Below the pieces are notes generated by a model, which did no database searches, was not told the DNA's origin, and saw only the letters and a list, made by a program, of their open reading frames with translations. From Spirosoma rhododendri (GTDB lineage Bacteria > Bacteroidota > Bacteroidia > Cytophagales > Spirosomataceae): a stretch of 64,000 nt of DNA. The stretch covers positions 1,302,001-1,366,000 of the forward strand of contig NZ_CP051677.1 in assembly GCF_012849055.1 (NCBI RefSeq), written 5' to 3'. A program made the translations under genes and the position numbers. Below, piece after piece: positions 8,602 through 17,240 of the stretch. Every line of letters starts with the position of its first letter. Within the stretch, counting starts at the first letter, position 1.

Positions 8602-11600
8602 ATGTCGCGTTCGCTACTGGCTTTCGTTTGCTGGCTTTGGCTCGGTTTGTATTCCCTGAAAGCGCAAAATGTGATCAGTGCGACAGCATTACGCTGTGAA
8701 AACCTGACCAACCCGGTCGCGCTGGAAACACTCAAACCCCGACTGGGCTGGCAGGTAAGCGGGGGCGAACGAGGATTGATTCAACAGTCTTATCACGTGC
8801 TGGTCGCCAGTTCAGCCGCGAAATTAAGCCGCAATGAGGGCGACCTGTGGGACTCCGGCGTCGTGCAGTCCGACCGGTCGATCTGGGTGCCCTACGGTGG
8901 CCAAACCCTCACCAGCCGGGCAGCCTACTTCTGGAAAGTGCAACTGACGACGACCAACGGCGTAACGTCGGACTGGAGCCAGCCTGCCACCTGGACGATG
9001 GGACTGGTACAACCCGGCGACCGGCATGCGCAGTGGATCGGGCTGGAGCAAACGTTTCCCTGGGATCAGCCCACGGCCAACCGCACCCGGCTGTCAGCGC
9101 GGTATTTTCGAAAAGAAACACAGCTCAGTAAGCCCATCCGGCAGGCTACTGCCTATATCTGCGGGTTAGGCCTGTACGAACTGCATCTCAACGGGCAGCG
9201 CATCGGCACGCAGGTGCTGGCTCCCGGCCCGACGGAATTCAACAAGCGCGTTTTTTACAACACCTTCGACGTCACGGCCCAGCTCCGCCAGGGTACCAAT
9301 GCGCTGGGTATTACGCTGGGGAACGGTCACTTTTTCCGGATGCGGCTCAACCAGTCGGGCCTGCCCGAAACAACGCACTACGGCCTGCCCCGCCTGTGGT
9401 TTCAGCTTGAAGTGACCTATACCGACGGCAGCAAACAAACTATTATCAGCGATACATCCTGGAAAGTGACGGCCGACGGACCGATCCGGGCCAACAACGA
9501 ATACGACGGCGAAGAATACGACGCGACCCACGAACTGACCAACTGGCACCAGCCCGGCTACGACGATTCGGGTTGGCTGGCGGCTGAGTCGGTCGCGGCC
9601 CCGGCGAGTCGGCTGGAAAGCCAGATTAACCCGCCGATTCGGGTTATGGAAACCCTTCGCCCCCGCTCGATCCGGCCATTGCGCGACGGCGTGTATATCA
9701 TGGATATGGGCCAGACCATGACCGGCTGGGTACGTATGCGGGTAAGTGGTCCGCGCGGCACCCGCCTGACGATGCGCTTCGCCGAGGGCCTGACCGGCGA
9801 CGGCTCACTGTACACCGAAAATCTCCGGTCGGCGCAGCAAACCGACGTCTACACGCTGCGGGGCGATGGCCCGGAAGTCTGGGAACCCCGCTTCACGGTT
9901 CACGGCTTCCGCTACGTCGAACTATCGGGTTTCCCGACAATGCCTACCGCCGATCAGTTCGACGGCTGCGTGGTCTACGACGAGATGGTGCATCATGGGC
10001 AGTTCACCTCATCGAATGCATTGCTGAATCAGATCGTGGCCAATGCGGACTGGGGTATCAAAGGTAACTACCAGGGTATCCCGACCGACTGCCCGCAGCG
10101 CGACGAACGGCTGGGCTGGCTCGGCGACCGCACGACGGGCGCCCAGGGCGAAAGCTTCCTGTACGACAATCAGGCTCTGTATGCCAAGTGGCTCGGCGAC
10201 ATCGAAGACGCCCAGTCCGACCAGGGTAGCATTCCCGACGTCGCTCCGTCGTACTGGAAAACCTATACCGACAACATTACCTGGCCAGCCGCTTACGCGT
10301 CCATCGCCAATATGCTGTACGATCAGTACGGCGACGACGGCCCAATTCGCCAGCACTACGCATCGATGAAACGCTGGATTCAGTACATCGACCGGTATCA
10401 GCAGAACTACAATTACTGGAAAGACGAATACGGCGACTGGGCCGTGCCACCCGAAGCGCCCGAGGTAATCATTACGCAGGACCCGACCCGCAAAACACCC
10501 GGCGATGTGCTGGGATCGACGCACTACTACTATGTTCTGAAACTGCTCGAACGCTTCGCTACCATCACCGGCAACGATACCGACCGAGCCTGGTTTGCCG
10601 AACGGGCGGGGCTGGTGAAGGACGCGTTTAACCGCAACCACTGGGACACCGACAAACAGCAATACGCCAACAACACGACCACTGCCAACGTGCTACCGCT
10701 GGCCTTCGGCATGGTGCCCGACGACCGGCGCGATCGGGTTACGAAAAATCTGCTGAACCGCCTGACGGGGGAATACAACACCCACGTCAGTTCGGGTGTG
10801 GTGGGCGTACAGTGGCTGATGCGTACACTGACCAGCCTTGGCCGCCCGGATCTGGCATATCAAATTACAACCAATACCACCTACCCCAGCCTGGGCTACA
10901 TGACGCAACAGGGAGCCACCACGATCTGGGAACTCTGGAACGGCAACACCGCCAGCGCATTTATGAATTCCGGTAACCACGTGATGCTGCTGGGCGATCT
11001 GCTGGTGTGGTTGTATGAAAACGTGGCCGGTATTAAACAAACCGAACCCGGTTTCCGGCGGCTGAGTATGGTTCCAACCCCCGTTGGCGACCTGAGCCGG
11101 GTCAGTGCCAGCCATTCGTCGCCGTATGGCCTGATCGGCAGCGACTGGCAGAAGAACGCACGCGGCTTCCGCTGGTCGGTGACGGTGCCGGGCAACTGCC
11201 GCGCCGAAGTGGCGGTACCGGCCAGCGCACCCGAACTGGTCTGGGAAGGCGGTCGGCGGGCCGTGGAATCGCCGGATCTGGTATTTCTGCGGCAGGATGG
11301 CGACCGTATCGTGTTTGCCGTCGGTAGCGGCACCTACGTGTTTACCAATATCCCCCCGGCCAATCTGACCATGCAGCTCATAACCGACAAGCGCGTTGTG
11401 CAGCCCGGCGACCCACTGCAACTGTACATGACGGTGCGGAATGAAGGGCCGGAAACAGCAACGAACGTATCGGTCGGAAACCGGCTACCAGCCGAACTGA
11501 CGCTCCTGTCGACGGCCGGCCTGTCGATGACCGATGGGCAACTAACAGGCCAGATTGCCCAACTCGGCCCTGGCAACCAGGTCACGTACTCGTTGCTACT

Positions 11601-12204
11601 ACGCCCGACACTGCCCGGCACGTACCGGCCGACAGCGCAGGTAACAGCCGCCGATCAGTTCGACCCAACTTCTATTCCAAATTCCGGCACGGGCGATGGT
11701 GAAGACGACATGGCGTCGGTGGATTTCCGCACCGCGCAGGTCGCTCCGGCGGTGTTTGTATCGCCCAATCCATTCCAAACGCCATTACCGGCCGTATTGA
11801 CCAACCAGCCCCGTTCCGACTCGACCAAAGCTGATTTGAGCCTGTCGATGCAAATCAGTCAGCCGGTGCTCATGGCCAGTGCGCCAACGGCGCTGTCGCT
11901 GCTGGTCACACATCAGGGAGGCCGGCCGGTAACCGGAATTTCCCTGCGGCTGGCACTCCCTACCGGGGTTTCGCTGGCCGACGGCAGCGCAGCCGGTAGT
12001 TCGATTTCGCTAACAGTCACGGGTACGCTGGCAACCGGCCAGACCACGCCGGTCGTTGTCATGATAAAAGCGACTACCGCACAGCCAGCCATTGTCCGGG
12101 CCGAAATCAGCGCGGCCAGCGTTGCCGATCCCGATTCAATACCGAACAATGGCCTGACCAACGGCGAAGACGATACCGCCCAACTTCAGATCCGTGTCCG
12201 ATAG
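8602..12204 (+). CDS. GH78 alpha-L-rhamnosidase with C-terminal DUF11-type repeats
   Basis: The start at 8602 gives a clear signal peptide ending in SLKAQ and a 1200-residue exported enzyme. An N-terminal fibronectin/beta-sandwich region (NLTNPVALETLKPRLGWQVS) and the carbohydrate-binding sandwich are followed by the (alpha/alpha)6 barrel with the GH78 acidic motif TDCPQRDERLGWLGD (about 495-509) and TIWELW with E777. These match the acidic residues known in the family. Beyond about residue 915 lie two DUF11-type beta-sandwich repeats with SGTGDGEDD and SPNPFQTPLPAV linkers and a terminal NNGLTNGEDDTA motif; no canonical T9SS domain is seen. It removes terminal rhamnose from plant or bacterial glycans. 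The next gene has the same tail design. Confidence 0.95.
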   Translation: MSRSLLAFVCWLWLGLYSLKAQNVISATALRCENLTNPVALETLKPRLGWQVSGGERGLIQQSYHVLVASSAAKLSRNEGDLWDSGVVQSDRSIWVPYGGQTLTSRAAYFWKVQLTTTNGVTSDWSQPATWTMGLVQPGDRHAQWIGLEQTFPWDQPTANRTRLSARYFRKETQLSKPIRQATAYICGLGLYELHLNGQRIGTQVLAPGPTEFNKRVFYNTFDVTAQLRQGTNALGITLGNGHFFRMRLNQSGLPETTHYGLPRLWFQLEVTYTDGSKQTIISDTSWKVTADGPIRANNEYDGEEYDATHELTNWHQPGYDDSGWLAAESVAAPASRLESQINPPIRVMETLRPRSIRPLRDGVYIMDMGQTMTGWVRMRVSGPRGTRLTMRFAEGLTGDGSLYTENLRSAQQTDVYTLRGDGPEVWEPRFTVHGFRYVELSGFPTMPTADQFDGCVVYDEMVHHGQFTSSNALLNQIVANADWGIKGNYQGIPTDCPQRDERLGWLGDRTTGAQGESFLYDNQALYAKWLGDIEDAQSDQGSIPDVAPSYWKTYTDNITWPAAYASIANMLYDQYGDDGPIRQHYASMKRWIQYIDRYQQNYNYWKDEYGDWAVPPEAPEVIITQDPTRKTPGDVLGSTHYYYVLKLLERFATITGNDTDRAWFAERAGLVKDAFNRNHWDTDKQQYANNTTTANVLPLAFGMVPDDRRDRVTKNLLNRLTGEYNTHVSSGVVGVQWLMRTLTSLGRPDLAYQITTNTTYPSLGYMTQQGATTIWELWNGNTASAFMNSGNHVMLLGDLLVWLYENVAGIKQTEPGFRRLSMVPTPVGDLSRVSASHSSPYGLIGSDWQKNARGFRWSVTVPGNCRAEVAVPASAPELVWEGGRRAVESPDLVFLRQDGDRIVFAVGSGTYVFTNIPPANLTMQLITDKRVVQPGDPLQLYMTVRNEGPETATNVSVGNRLPAELTLLSTAGLSMTDGQLTGQIAQLGPGNQVTYSLLLRPTLPGTYRPTAQVTAADQFDPTSIPNSGTGDGEDDMASVDFRTAQVAPAVFVSPNPFQTPLPAVLTNQPRSDSTKADLSLSMQISQPVLMASAPTALSLLVTHQGGRPVTGISLRLALPTGVSLADGSAAGSSISLTVTGTLATGQTTPVVVMIKATTAQPAIVRAEISAASVADPDSIPNNGLTNGEDDTAQLQIRVR

Positions 12205-12246
12205 GGCGCTTTACTAACAATCCGGCATAAACCCGTCCGAAGGCAT

Positions 12247-12254
12247 TACTTTTG
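12247..12254 (+). promoter_or_regulatory. Candidate -7 element for the esterase gene
   Basis: TACTTTTG matches the Bacteroidetes -7 consensus TAnnTTTG and ends 27 bp before the chosen ATG at 12282, giving a plausible short leader. It suggests the esterase can be transcribed separately from the rhamnosidase. No clear -33 element is visible. Confidence 0.4.
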
Positions 12255-12281
12255 TTTTCTATCTGGCTTTCGCACCTGCTC

Positions 12282-14672
12282 ATGTCGCTGCCCGTTCGTT
12301 GTCTTTTTCTGTTGCTATTTTTTCCCCTGATTGCAACTGCACAGCTTCAGATTTCACACCCCATGGCCCGGCTGGTTGTGCAGCGGGACGGCAGCAACAA
12401 CGGCCGGATTTACGTGTCTGGGCGTATAGCGGGGGCCGTCGACCGGGTCGAAGCGCAATTGACCCCCGTTACGGCCGGGCAGGGCACGGCAACCGACTGG
12501 CAGATCGTGCAGACCAGCCCGACGAATAATCTGTTTATCGGCTCCGTCGCCGGTACGGGCGGCTGGTACGTGCTGACAGTCCGCACGATTACCGGTGGGG
12601 CCGAGACAGCGCGGGCGAGCGTTCAGCCGGTTGGTATCGGCGAGGTGTTCGTAACAGCCGGTCAGTCGAACGCGCGCGGACTAGGTTCGGGCGACAACGA
12701 CCTCGGCACGGCTACCGACCGGGTCAATGCCATCGATACCATCAACCATTATTACCCGGCCGGTACCGGCAAGCAGTTGTTTTCATCCGGTGATCCATCG
12801 CCGGTGCCTGTTTATAAGGCACTGACAGCGGGTCGGCGGGTGTTTCCAATGGCCGAAAGTTCGTGGGGATGGGGCGAGCTGGGCGACTACATCGTCAATC
12901 GGTTCAACGTCCCCGTTGCGTTTTACGTGGCAGGTTGGGACGGCTCAACGGTCGAGAACTGGTACAAGACGGCCAACGGGCAACCAACCTGCAACCGCTA
13001 CAATTGCACAGAAGACTGGCCTAACCTGCAACCCTACACCAACCTGAAAAACGTTCAGAATTACTACCTGTCGGTGGCGGGTGTGCGGGCCGTTCTGTGG
13101 CACCAGGGTGAGGCCGAATATGACTTCGGCAATGGCAACTCCAGCATCCAGTATTACTACGATCGACTGGTCAATGTGATTCAGAGATCGCGGCAGGATT
13201 TCAACGGGCGCAACATTCCGTGGGTCGTTGCGCGGGCATCGTTCGACGGTTCGGTAACACGGCAGGCGGTAATCGACAAACAAAACGCGGTTATCCTGAC
13301 GCAGGGGTTGAGCGTATATCCGGGGCCATACAACGATACGATTCAGAACCGCAACGCTGGCAATACCGACGTCCATTTCCGCAACAGCTTCCGGCCCGAC
13401 GTGCACCCCCGGTATTACCTCAACCCGAATAGTATTCCGGTGGAAATGGGGCTATCGCGCTTCGCCCGGAACTGGAACGCCAGTCTGGATGGCAACTTTT
13501 TTCAAAATGCCACGCCGATCACTCCGACGCAGTTTGCCGCTACCGGCAACGTGGCGCGGTATGTAGTACCAGGCGGAACGATCAGCGTGTCATTTGCCAC
13601 GACCGGTACGTTCAACAGCGATAATCAGTGGCAGGTGCAGCTGATCGGCTCAAATGGCTATTATCTGGCCACGCTGGGTAGTGGCAGCAGCAGCCCCATC
13701 ACGGTCACATTGCCCAGCACCTACACCAGCGGCTCGTATAGCCTGCGGGTTGTATCAACGTCGCCAGTACTACCTGCTGTACCGTCCAACTCATTTGAAA
13801 TCAATTCGCAGGGTAACAATGCCGATCTGAGCTTAGGCATGGATATCAGTGCGCGCACACCCTCGGTTGGCGATGTTGTGACGGTCTCGCTGACCGTTCG
13901 CAACGACGGCCCCGTAACCAGTTCCAATATCGTCGTACGCGACCGGCTCCCGGCCAACCTGGCGTTTGTATCCGGCACGGGTGTAACAGTAGCGAATGGT
14001 GTCGTGACGGGCGTAATTTCTCAACTAAACGCAGGCAATAGTACCAGCCTGAACTTCACCGCCCAGCCCACCGCCGACGGACTCTACCGGAATGCCGCCG
14101 AGATTGCGCAAACCGAAACCAACGACCCCGACAGCCAGCCCAATTCCGGCACCGGCGACGGGCAGGACGACGCGGCACAGGCCGATTTACGCACACGGGG
14201 TGGCGGCAGCAGCGTCTACGCATCGCCCAACCCGAATCAGACGCCCCTACCCGCTGTACAAAGCAATCAACCCACGCCCGACCCTAACACTGCTGACCTG
14301 AGTCTGGGCATCGCCGTAAGCAACCGTACGCCGAAAGTCAACGACATAGTTACGTACACGCTGACGATCTACAACCGGGGGGGCGCAACGGCCACGAACG
14401 TATCAGCGCGGGCGTACCTGCCCAACGGCCAGACGTTTGCGTCGGGCACCAACATGACCGCCACGCAGAACGGAGCCCTCGGCACGGTCGATTCCATCGC
14501 GTCGGGCGGCAGCGTCACGCTCCAGTTTCAGGCCCGCATCACGGCCGCTGGTAGTGGTACCTGCACGTCAGAAATCACCGCATCGACCCCGTCTGACCCA
14601 GATTCAACCCCAAATAATGGTGTCGATACTGGCGAAGATGACACCGCCCGCGTCGACCTACGGGCGCAGTAA
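12282..14672 (+). CDS. Sialate O-acetylesterase-like SGNH esterase with DUF11-type repeats
   Basis: The open frame begins at a TTG (12252), but the ATG at 12282 gives a standard signal peptide (MSLPVRCLFLLL...ATAQ) and 796 residues. The N-terminal half is an SGNH esterase of the sialate-esterase/carbohydrate-esterase type: GQSNARG places the nucleophile at S129, WHQGEAEYD is at 273-281, and RPDVHPR supplies D373 and H375. The C-terminal part carries two DUF11-type repeats, each closing with a DPDS-PN-G-GxDD-A motif, almost the same plan as the upstream rhamnosidase. Both enzymes probably act together on an acetylated, rhamnose-containing polysaccharide; that is inferred from their adjacency. 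Confidence 0.85.
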   Translation: MSLPVRCLFLLLFFPLIATAQLQISHPMARLVVQRDGSNNGRIYVSGRIAGAVDRVEAQLTPVTAGQGTATDWQIVQTSPTNNLFIGSVAGTGGWYVLTVRTITGGAETARASVQPVGIGEVFVTAGQSNARGLGSGDNDLGTATDRVNAIDTINHYYPAGTGKQLFSSGDPSPVPVYKALTAGRRVFPMAESSWGWGELGDYIVNRFNVPVAFYVAGWDGSTVENWYKTANGQPTCNRYNCTEDWPNLQPYTNLKNVQNYYLSVAGVRAVLWHQGEAEYDFGNGNSSIQYYYDRLVNVIQRSRQDFNGRNIPWVVARASFDGSVTRQAVIDKQNAVILTQGLSVYPGPYNDTIQNRNAGNTDVHFRNSFRPDVHPRYYLNPNSIPVEMGLSRFARNWNASLDGNFFQNATPITPTQFAATGNVARYVVPGGTISVSFATTGTFNSDNQWQVQLIGSNGYYLATLGSGSSSPITVTLPSTYTSGSYSLRVVSTSPVLPAVPSNSFEINSQGNNADLSLGMDISARTPSVGDVVTVSLTVRNDGPVTSSNIVVRDRLPANLAFVSGTGVTVANGVVTGVISQLNAGNSTSLNFTAQPTADGLYRNAAEIAQTETNDPDSQPNSGTGDGQDDAAQADLRTRGGGSSVYASPNPNQTPLPAVQSNQPTPDPNTADLSLGIAVSNRTPKVNDIVTYTLTIYNRGGATATNVSARAYLPNGQTFASGTNMTATQNGALGTVDSIASGGSVTLQFQARITAAGSGTCTSEITASTPSDPDSTPNNGVDTGEDDTARVDLRAQ

Positions 14673-14910
14673 TAGGCTTCCTATAACCCATTACATTGTT
14701 CCAGACAGCAGGATGCTGCCGGGTACAGCGTATAGCCTTGCGCTCGTGATATAGAGCAAGCGAAGACACTGCGCCTGGTACATTTAGTGTCAGACTCCAT
14801 TCAGTAGTATACGATTTGTCGTTTGGTATAGATTATGCTGCAAAATCGGCAGCGCGATGGTCCATCAAACTGGCCGCGCCCATCTTCACCGCTAGCAGTA
14901 CCTACTCGAA
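14673..14910. other. 238-bp intergenic stretch without recognised feature
   Basis: I see no convincing gene, hairpin or promoter here, only short reading frames without family resemblance. Confidence 0.5.
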
Positions 14911-15630
14911 ATGGATAACTTCTTTATCACGCAGGAGCCGTATATACATATTGGTAACAAACGCTTTCTGGGCCGGGTAGGCAATACGCTGATTAAGTCG
15001 CTGGGCTTACGCTACACTCTGCACCAGCACCTGGATTGGACTACCGATATGAACTCGGTGGAGCAGCGGATCAATTATTTTCATTTGCTGGATGCCGTCA
15101 TTGCGTATCATGTTCCCGGCGACGTCGTGGAATTGGGCTGCTACACCGGTCAGTGTGCGTTGCTATTCCAGAAAATAATTGCCGATCATAACAGCGACAA
15201 GCAGCTGCATTTGTACGATAGCTTCGACACCCATTTCTCGTTCAAAGGCAACATCGAGCAGGAGTTAGTCAGCAACTTTGAGAGAGCGAACCTCAAACAG
15301 CCGGTTTTGCACAAGGGCTACTTTGAGCAGACCCTCCCGGCGAATCTGCCGGAGCAGATTTGCTTTGCGCACATCGACTGCGGTTTCGGCGGGGAGCCAC
15401 AACAGCACCGCGAAATCATGCTGCATTGCCTGACTCACCTTTACCCGCGCCTGTCTCGCGGAGCCGTCGTTGTCCTGATGGATTACCACGACGACCAAAC
15501 AGGGGATAAAGGCGCCGATGCGAATCCCGGCGTTAAGCTGGCCTGTGACGCTTTTTTCGCCGACAGACCCGAGAAGGTCGCTTCATTGTACGGCAATGAA
15601 TACTCCCACGGTTTTTTCCGAAAGCTGTAG
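14911..15630 (+). CDS. TylF/MycF-like class I methyltransferase
   Basis: The 239-residue protein has the SAM-binding motif VELGCYTG (73-80) and an acidic LHLYDSFD motif II, then HIDCGFGG and a VVVLMDYHDD segment. The C-terminal pattern of a gapped G-D-K-G-A-D-x-N-P-G-V-K-L-A followed by FFADRPEKV is typical of TylF-type sugar O-methyltransferases, which methylate deoxysugars or related small molecules. No sugar cluster is present beside it, so the substrate is open. It is monocistronic and followed by a strong hairpin. Confidence 0.8.
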   Translation: MDNFFITQEPYIHIGNKRFLGRVGNTLIKSLGLRYTLHQHLDWTTDMNSVEQRINYFHLLDAVIAYHVPGDVVELGCYTGQCALLFQKIIADHNSDKQLHLYDSFDTHFSFKGNIEQELVSNFERANLKQPVLHKGYFEQTLPANLPEQICFAHIDCGFGGEPQQHREIMLHCLTHLYPRLSRGAVVVLMDYHDDQTGDKGADANPGVKLACDAFFADRPEKVASLYGNEYSHGFFRKL

Positions 15631-15673
15631 AACATTAGTTCACTATTGCTACATAGGTTACTGACTACTCAAC

Positions 15674-15719
15674 AAGTACAACGCCCAGCTACTACTATTG
15701 GTAGCTGGGCGTTGTACTT
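15674..15719. terminator. 19-bp perfect hairpin terminator
   Basis: Arms 15674-15692 and 15701-15719 are exact reverse complements with an 8-nt loop. It lies between the methyltransferase (plus) and a small membrane protein gene (minus), so it probably serves both. Confidence 0.85.
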
Positions 15720-15767
15720 ATTTCATACCTACGGCTGCGTCCAGAAAATTAACTCGTTAGACTACAC

Positions 15768-15974
15768 CTAATTCCTTATCCAGTCAGTGAAGCTTTTGGG
15801 GCGACGATCGAGCCAACTATACCAGAAAGCCAGCCCGATGTTGATCAACACTCCTGTAAGAGCAATGCAGAGTTTCCCTCTCAAATTAGTCGCACCCCAA
15901 TAGATGATACCCGTTATGGGTATGACCATTGTCATCACAATACTAATCAGCCATTTACCGAGTTGTGAAGTCAT
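15768..15974 (-). CDS. Small two-helix membrane protein
   Basis: The 68-residue product has two hydrophobic helices (about 8-26 and 33-52, the second with IGLAFWYSW) and a basic C-terminal tail DRRPKSFTDWIRN, so both ends probably face the cytoplasm. No family is recognised. It starts at an ATG and lies between two intergenic hairpins. It could be a real small membrane protein or an unexpressed frame. Confidence 0.5.
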   Translation of the reverse strand: MTSQLGKWLISIVMTMVIPITGIIYWGATNLRGKLCIALTGVLINIGLAFWYSWLDRRPKSFTDWIRN

Positions 15975-16042
15975 GTTCGTACTGTCTGACGTCTAGCGTC
16001 TTGTGTGGCGAATCTACGGAGAGCTTATTAGCCAGCCACCAG

Positions 16043-16327
16043 CTACTCTAATACCTTCGGCACTTCGAAAAACTGCCCGTCCTGTTGGGGGGCGTTGGTC
16101 AGCGCTTGTTCGCGGGGGAGTTGGTTAGCGACGACGTCGTCGCGCAGGACGTTGGTTTCCAGCGAGATGTGCGTCAGTGGCTCAACGCCCGTCGTATCAA
16201 CTTCATTGAGTTGTTCCATCCACGTCAGTACGTCGTTCAGGCTGTTGACCATACCGGCTTCTTCCTCGGGCCGGACTTCCAGCCGGGCGAGGTGAGCGAT
16301 TTTGTGCAGGAGTTCGGGGGTAATCAT
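16043..16327 (-). CDS. gatC: Asp-tRNA(Asn)/Glu-tRNA(Gln) amidotransferase subunit C
   Basis: The 94-residue GatC starts at the ATG at 16327, with a TTG two codons further upstream. The family pattern is complete: LLHKIAHLARLEV near the start, a middle VNSLNDVLTWMEQLNEVDT, then GVEPLTH, LRDDVV and a C-terminal FFEVPKVLE. GatC holds the GatA amidase to the GatB kinase during transamidation of misacylated tRNAs; gatA and gatB are not in the window. Confidence 0.95.
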   Translation of the reverse strand: MITPELLHKIAHLARLEVRPEEEAGMVNSLNDVLTWMEQLNEVDTTGVEPLTHISLETNVLRDDVVANQLPREQALTNAPQQDGQFFEVPKVLE

Positions 16328-16342
16328 AATCAACGAGTTTGG

Positions 16343-16414
16343 TTAAACACAGAGGCACGGAGCTAACAGAGTCAGACACAACATTTTCTGTTATCTCCGT
16401 GCCTCTGTGTTTAA
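16343..16414. repeat. 28-nt arm inverted repeat (CACAGAGGCACGGAG type)
   Basis: Arms 16343-16370 and 16387-16414 match in 27 of 28 positions around a 16-nt loop. The arm core is ACACAGAGGCACGGAG. The right arm covers the stop codon of plsC (16411-16413), and the left arm ends 15 bp from the gatC start. It could act as a 3' end hairpin for plsC. The core word resembles palindromic intergenic repeats I have met in many environmental bacterial genomes. Confidence 0.85.
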
Positions 16415-17148
16415 AATATAGCCTGTTTGCTTGTCAAATTTAATTCATCCTGAATGATCTGATACGTCTGCTCTTTTACCGTTTCTACATCGTCCTGCGT
16501 CAAACCGGTGGTGGGAATGGGCGGATGAATAACGGCGCGTAACGGGTAATGACGCATCCGAATTGTTGGGACGTCGGGCAGGATCTGGTAATTCGTCAGC
16601 AACGTAATCGGGACGATGGGCACCTGCTGCTGAATTGCCATGATAAACGCGCCGTCTTTGAACGGATGGCGCATCTGCGGGATGTCTTTAGCGACGATGC
16701 CGCCCTCCGGGAAGATCATAATGCTACGCCCCGACGCCAGTGTCCGAATCGACTTCGCCAGCGAGTAAGCCCGGCTGTTGGCCTGCTCCCGGTCGACCTG
16801 TACGTGCAGTTTGGCGAACATATACCCCAGCAGCGGAATGTGCTTCACCTCACTTTTACCCACAAAAGCGAAGTAGTTATCCACAACAACACCCATCGCG
16901 GCAATATCGATGTACGAAAAGTGGTTGGCACAAAACACATATACCCCGTCGGGTTCCGGCCGGAACCGGTGTTCGATCTGCACGGGAATACCCACCAGCG
17001 CGAAAAATACCTTTCCCCACAACCGGTTGATCCAGTGCGCTGTCGGCTTCCACGCGGTCCGTTGCAAACAGACGAACTGCGCCGGAAAGAGCAGCAGATA
17101 CAGCCCCACCAGCACCACAGCACACCAAACCGTGTAGAGAAGACGCAT
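16411..17148 (-). CDS. plsC: 1-acyl-sn-glycerol-3-phosphate acyltransferase
   Basis: The 245-residue enzyme has an N-terminal membrane segment (5-24) and the acyltransferase motifs NHFSYID (H76, D81; the HX4D catalytic pair), GKSEVKHIPLLGY, and FPEGG (146-150). It transfers an acyl chain to lysophosphatidic acid to form phosphatidic acid at the inner membrane. The stop codon lies within the right arm of the 16343-16414 palindrome, and the start lies next to the 17156-17237 palindrome, so it is bracketed by two hairpin elements. Confidence 0.92.
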   Translation of the reverse strand: MRLLYTVWCAVVLVGLYLLLFPAQFVCLQRTAWKPTAHWINRLWGKVFFALVGIPVQIEHRFRPEPDGVYVFCANHFSYIDIAAMGVVVDNYFAFVGKSEVKHIPLLGYMFAKLHVQVDREQANSRAYSLAKSIRTLASGRSIMIFPEGGIVAKDIPQMRHPFKDGAFIMAIQQQVPIVPITLLTNYQILPDVPTIRMRHYPLRAVIHPPIPTTGLTQDDVETVKEQTYQIIQDELNLTSKQAIF

Positions 17149-17155
17149 GGAATGA

Positions 17156-17237
17156 GTTTAAGGCCTGTGGTTCAATGTTTAAGGTTAGTACTCCGTGAGA
17201 GAAAACAACCTTAAACATTGAACCACAAACCTTAAAC
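17156..17237. repeat. 31-nt arm inverted repeat, family A (GTTTAAGG type)
   Basis: Arms 17156-17186 and 17207-17237 match in 29 of 31 positions around a 20-nt loop. The arm contains GTTTAAGG twice. It lies just 3' of the purH stop and just 5' of the plsC start. The same 31-nt arm design recurs at 25000-25079 and in shorter form at 60550-60617. Confidence 0.88.
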
Positions 17238-17240
17238 GAA

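Noticed and set aside
14673..14910. Short frames in the spacer after the esterase
   Set aside because: They lack family resemblance and overlap the end of the esterase gene or run antisense to it.
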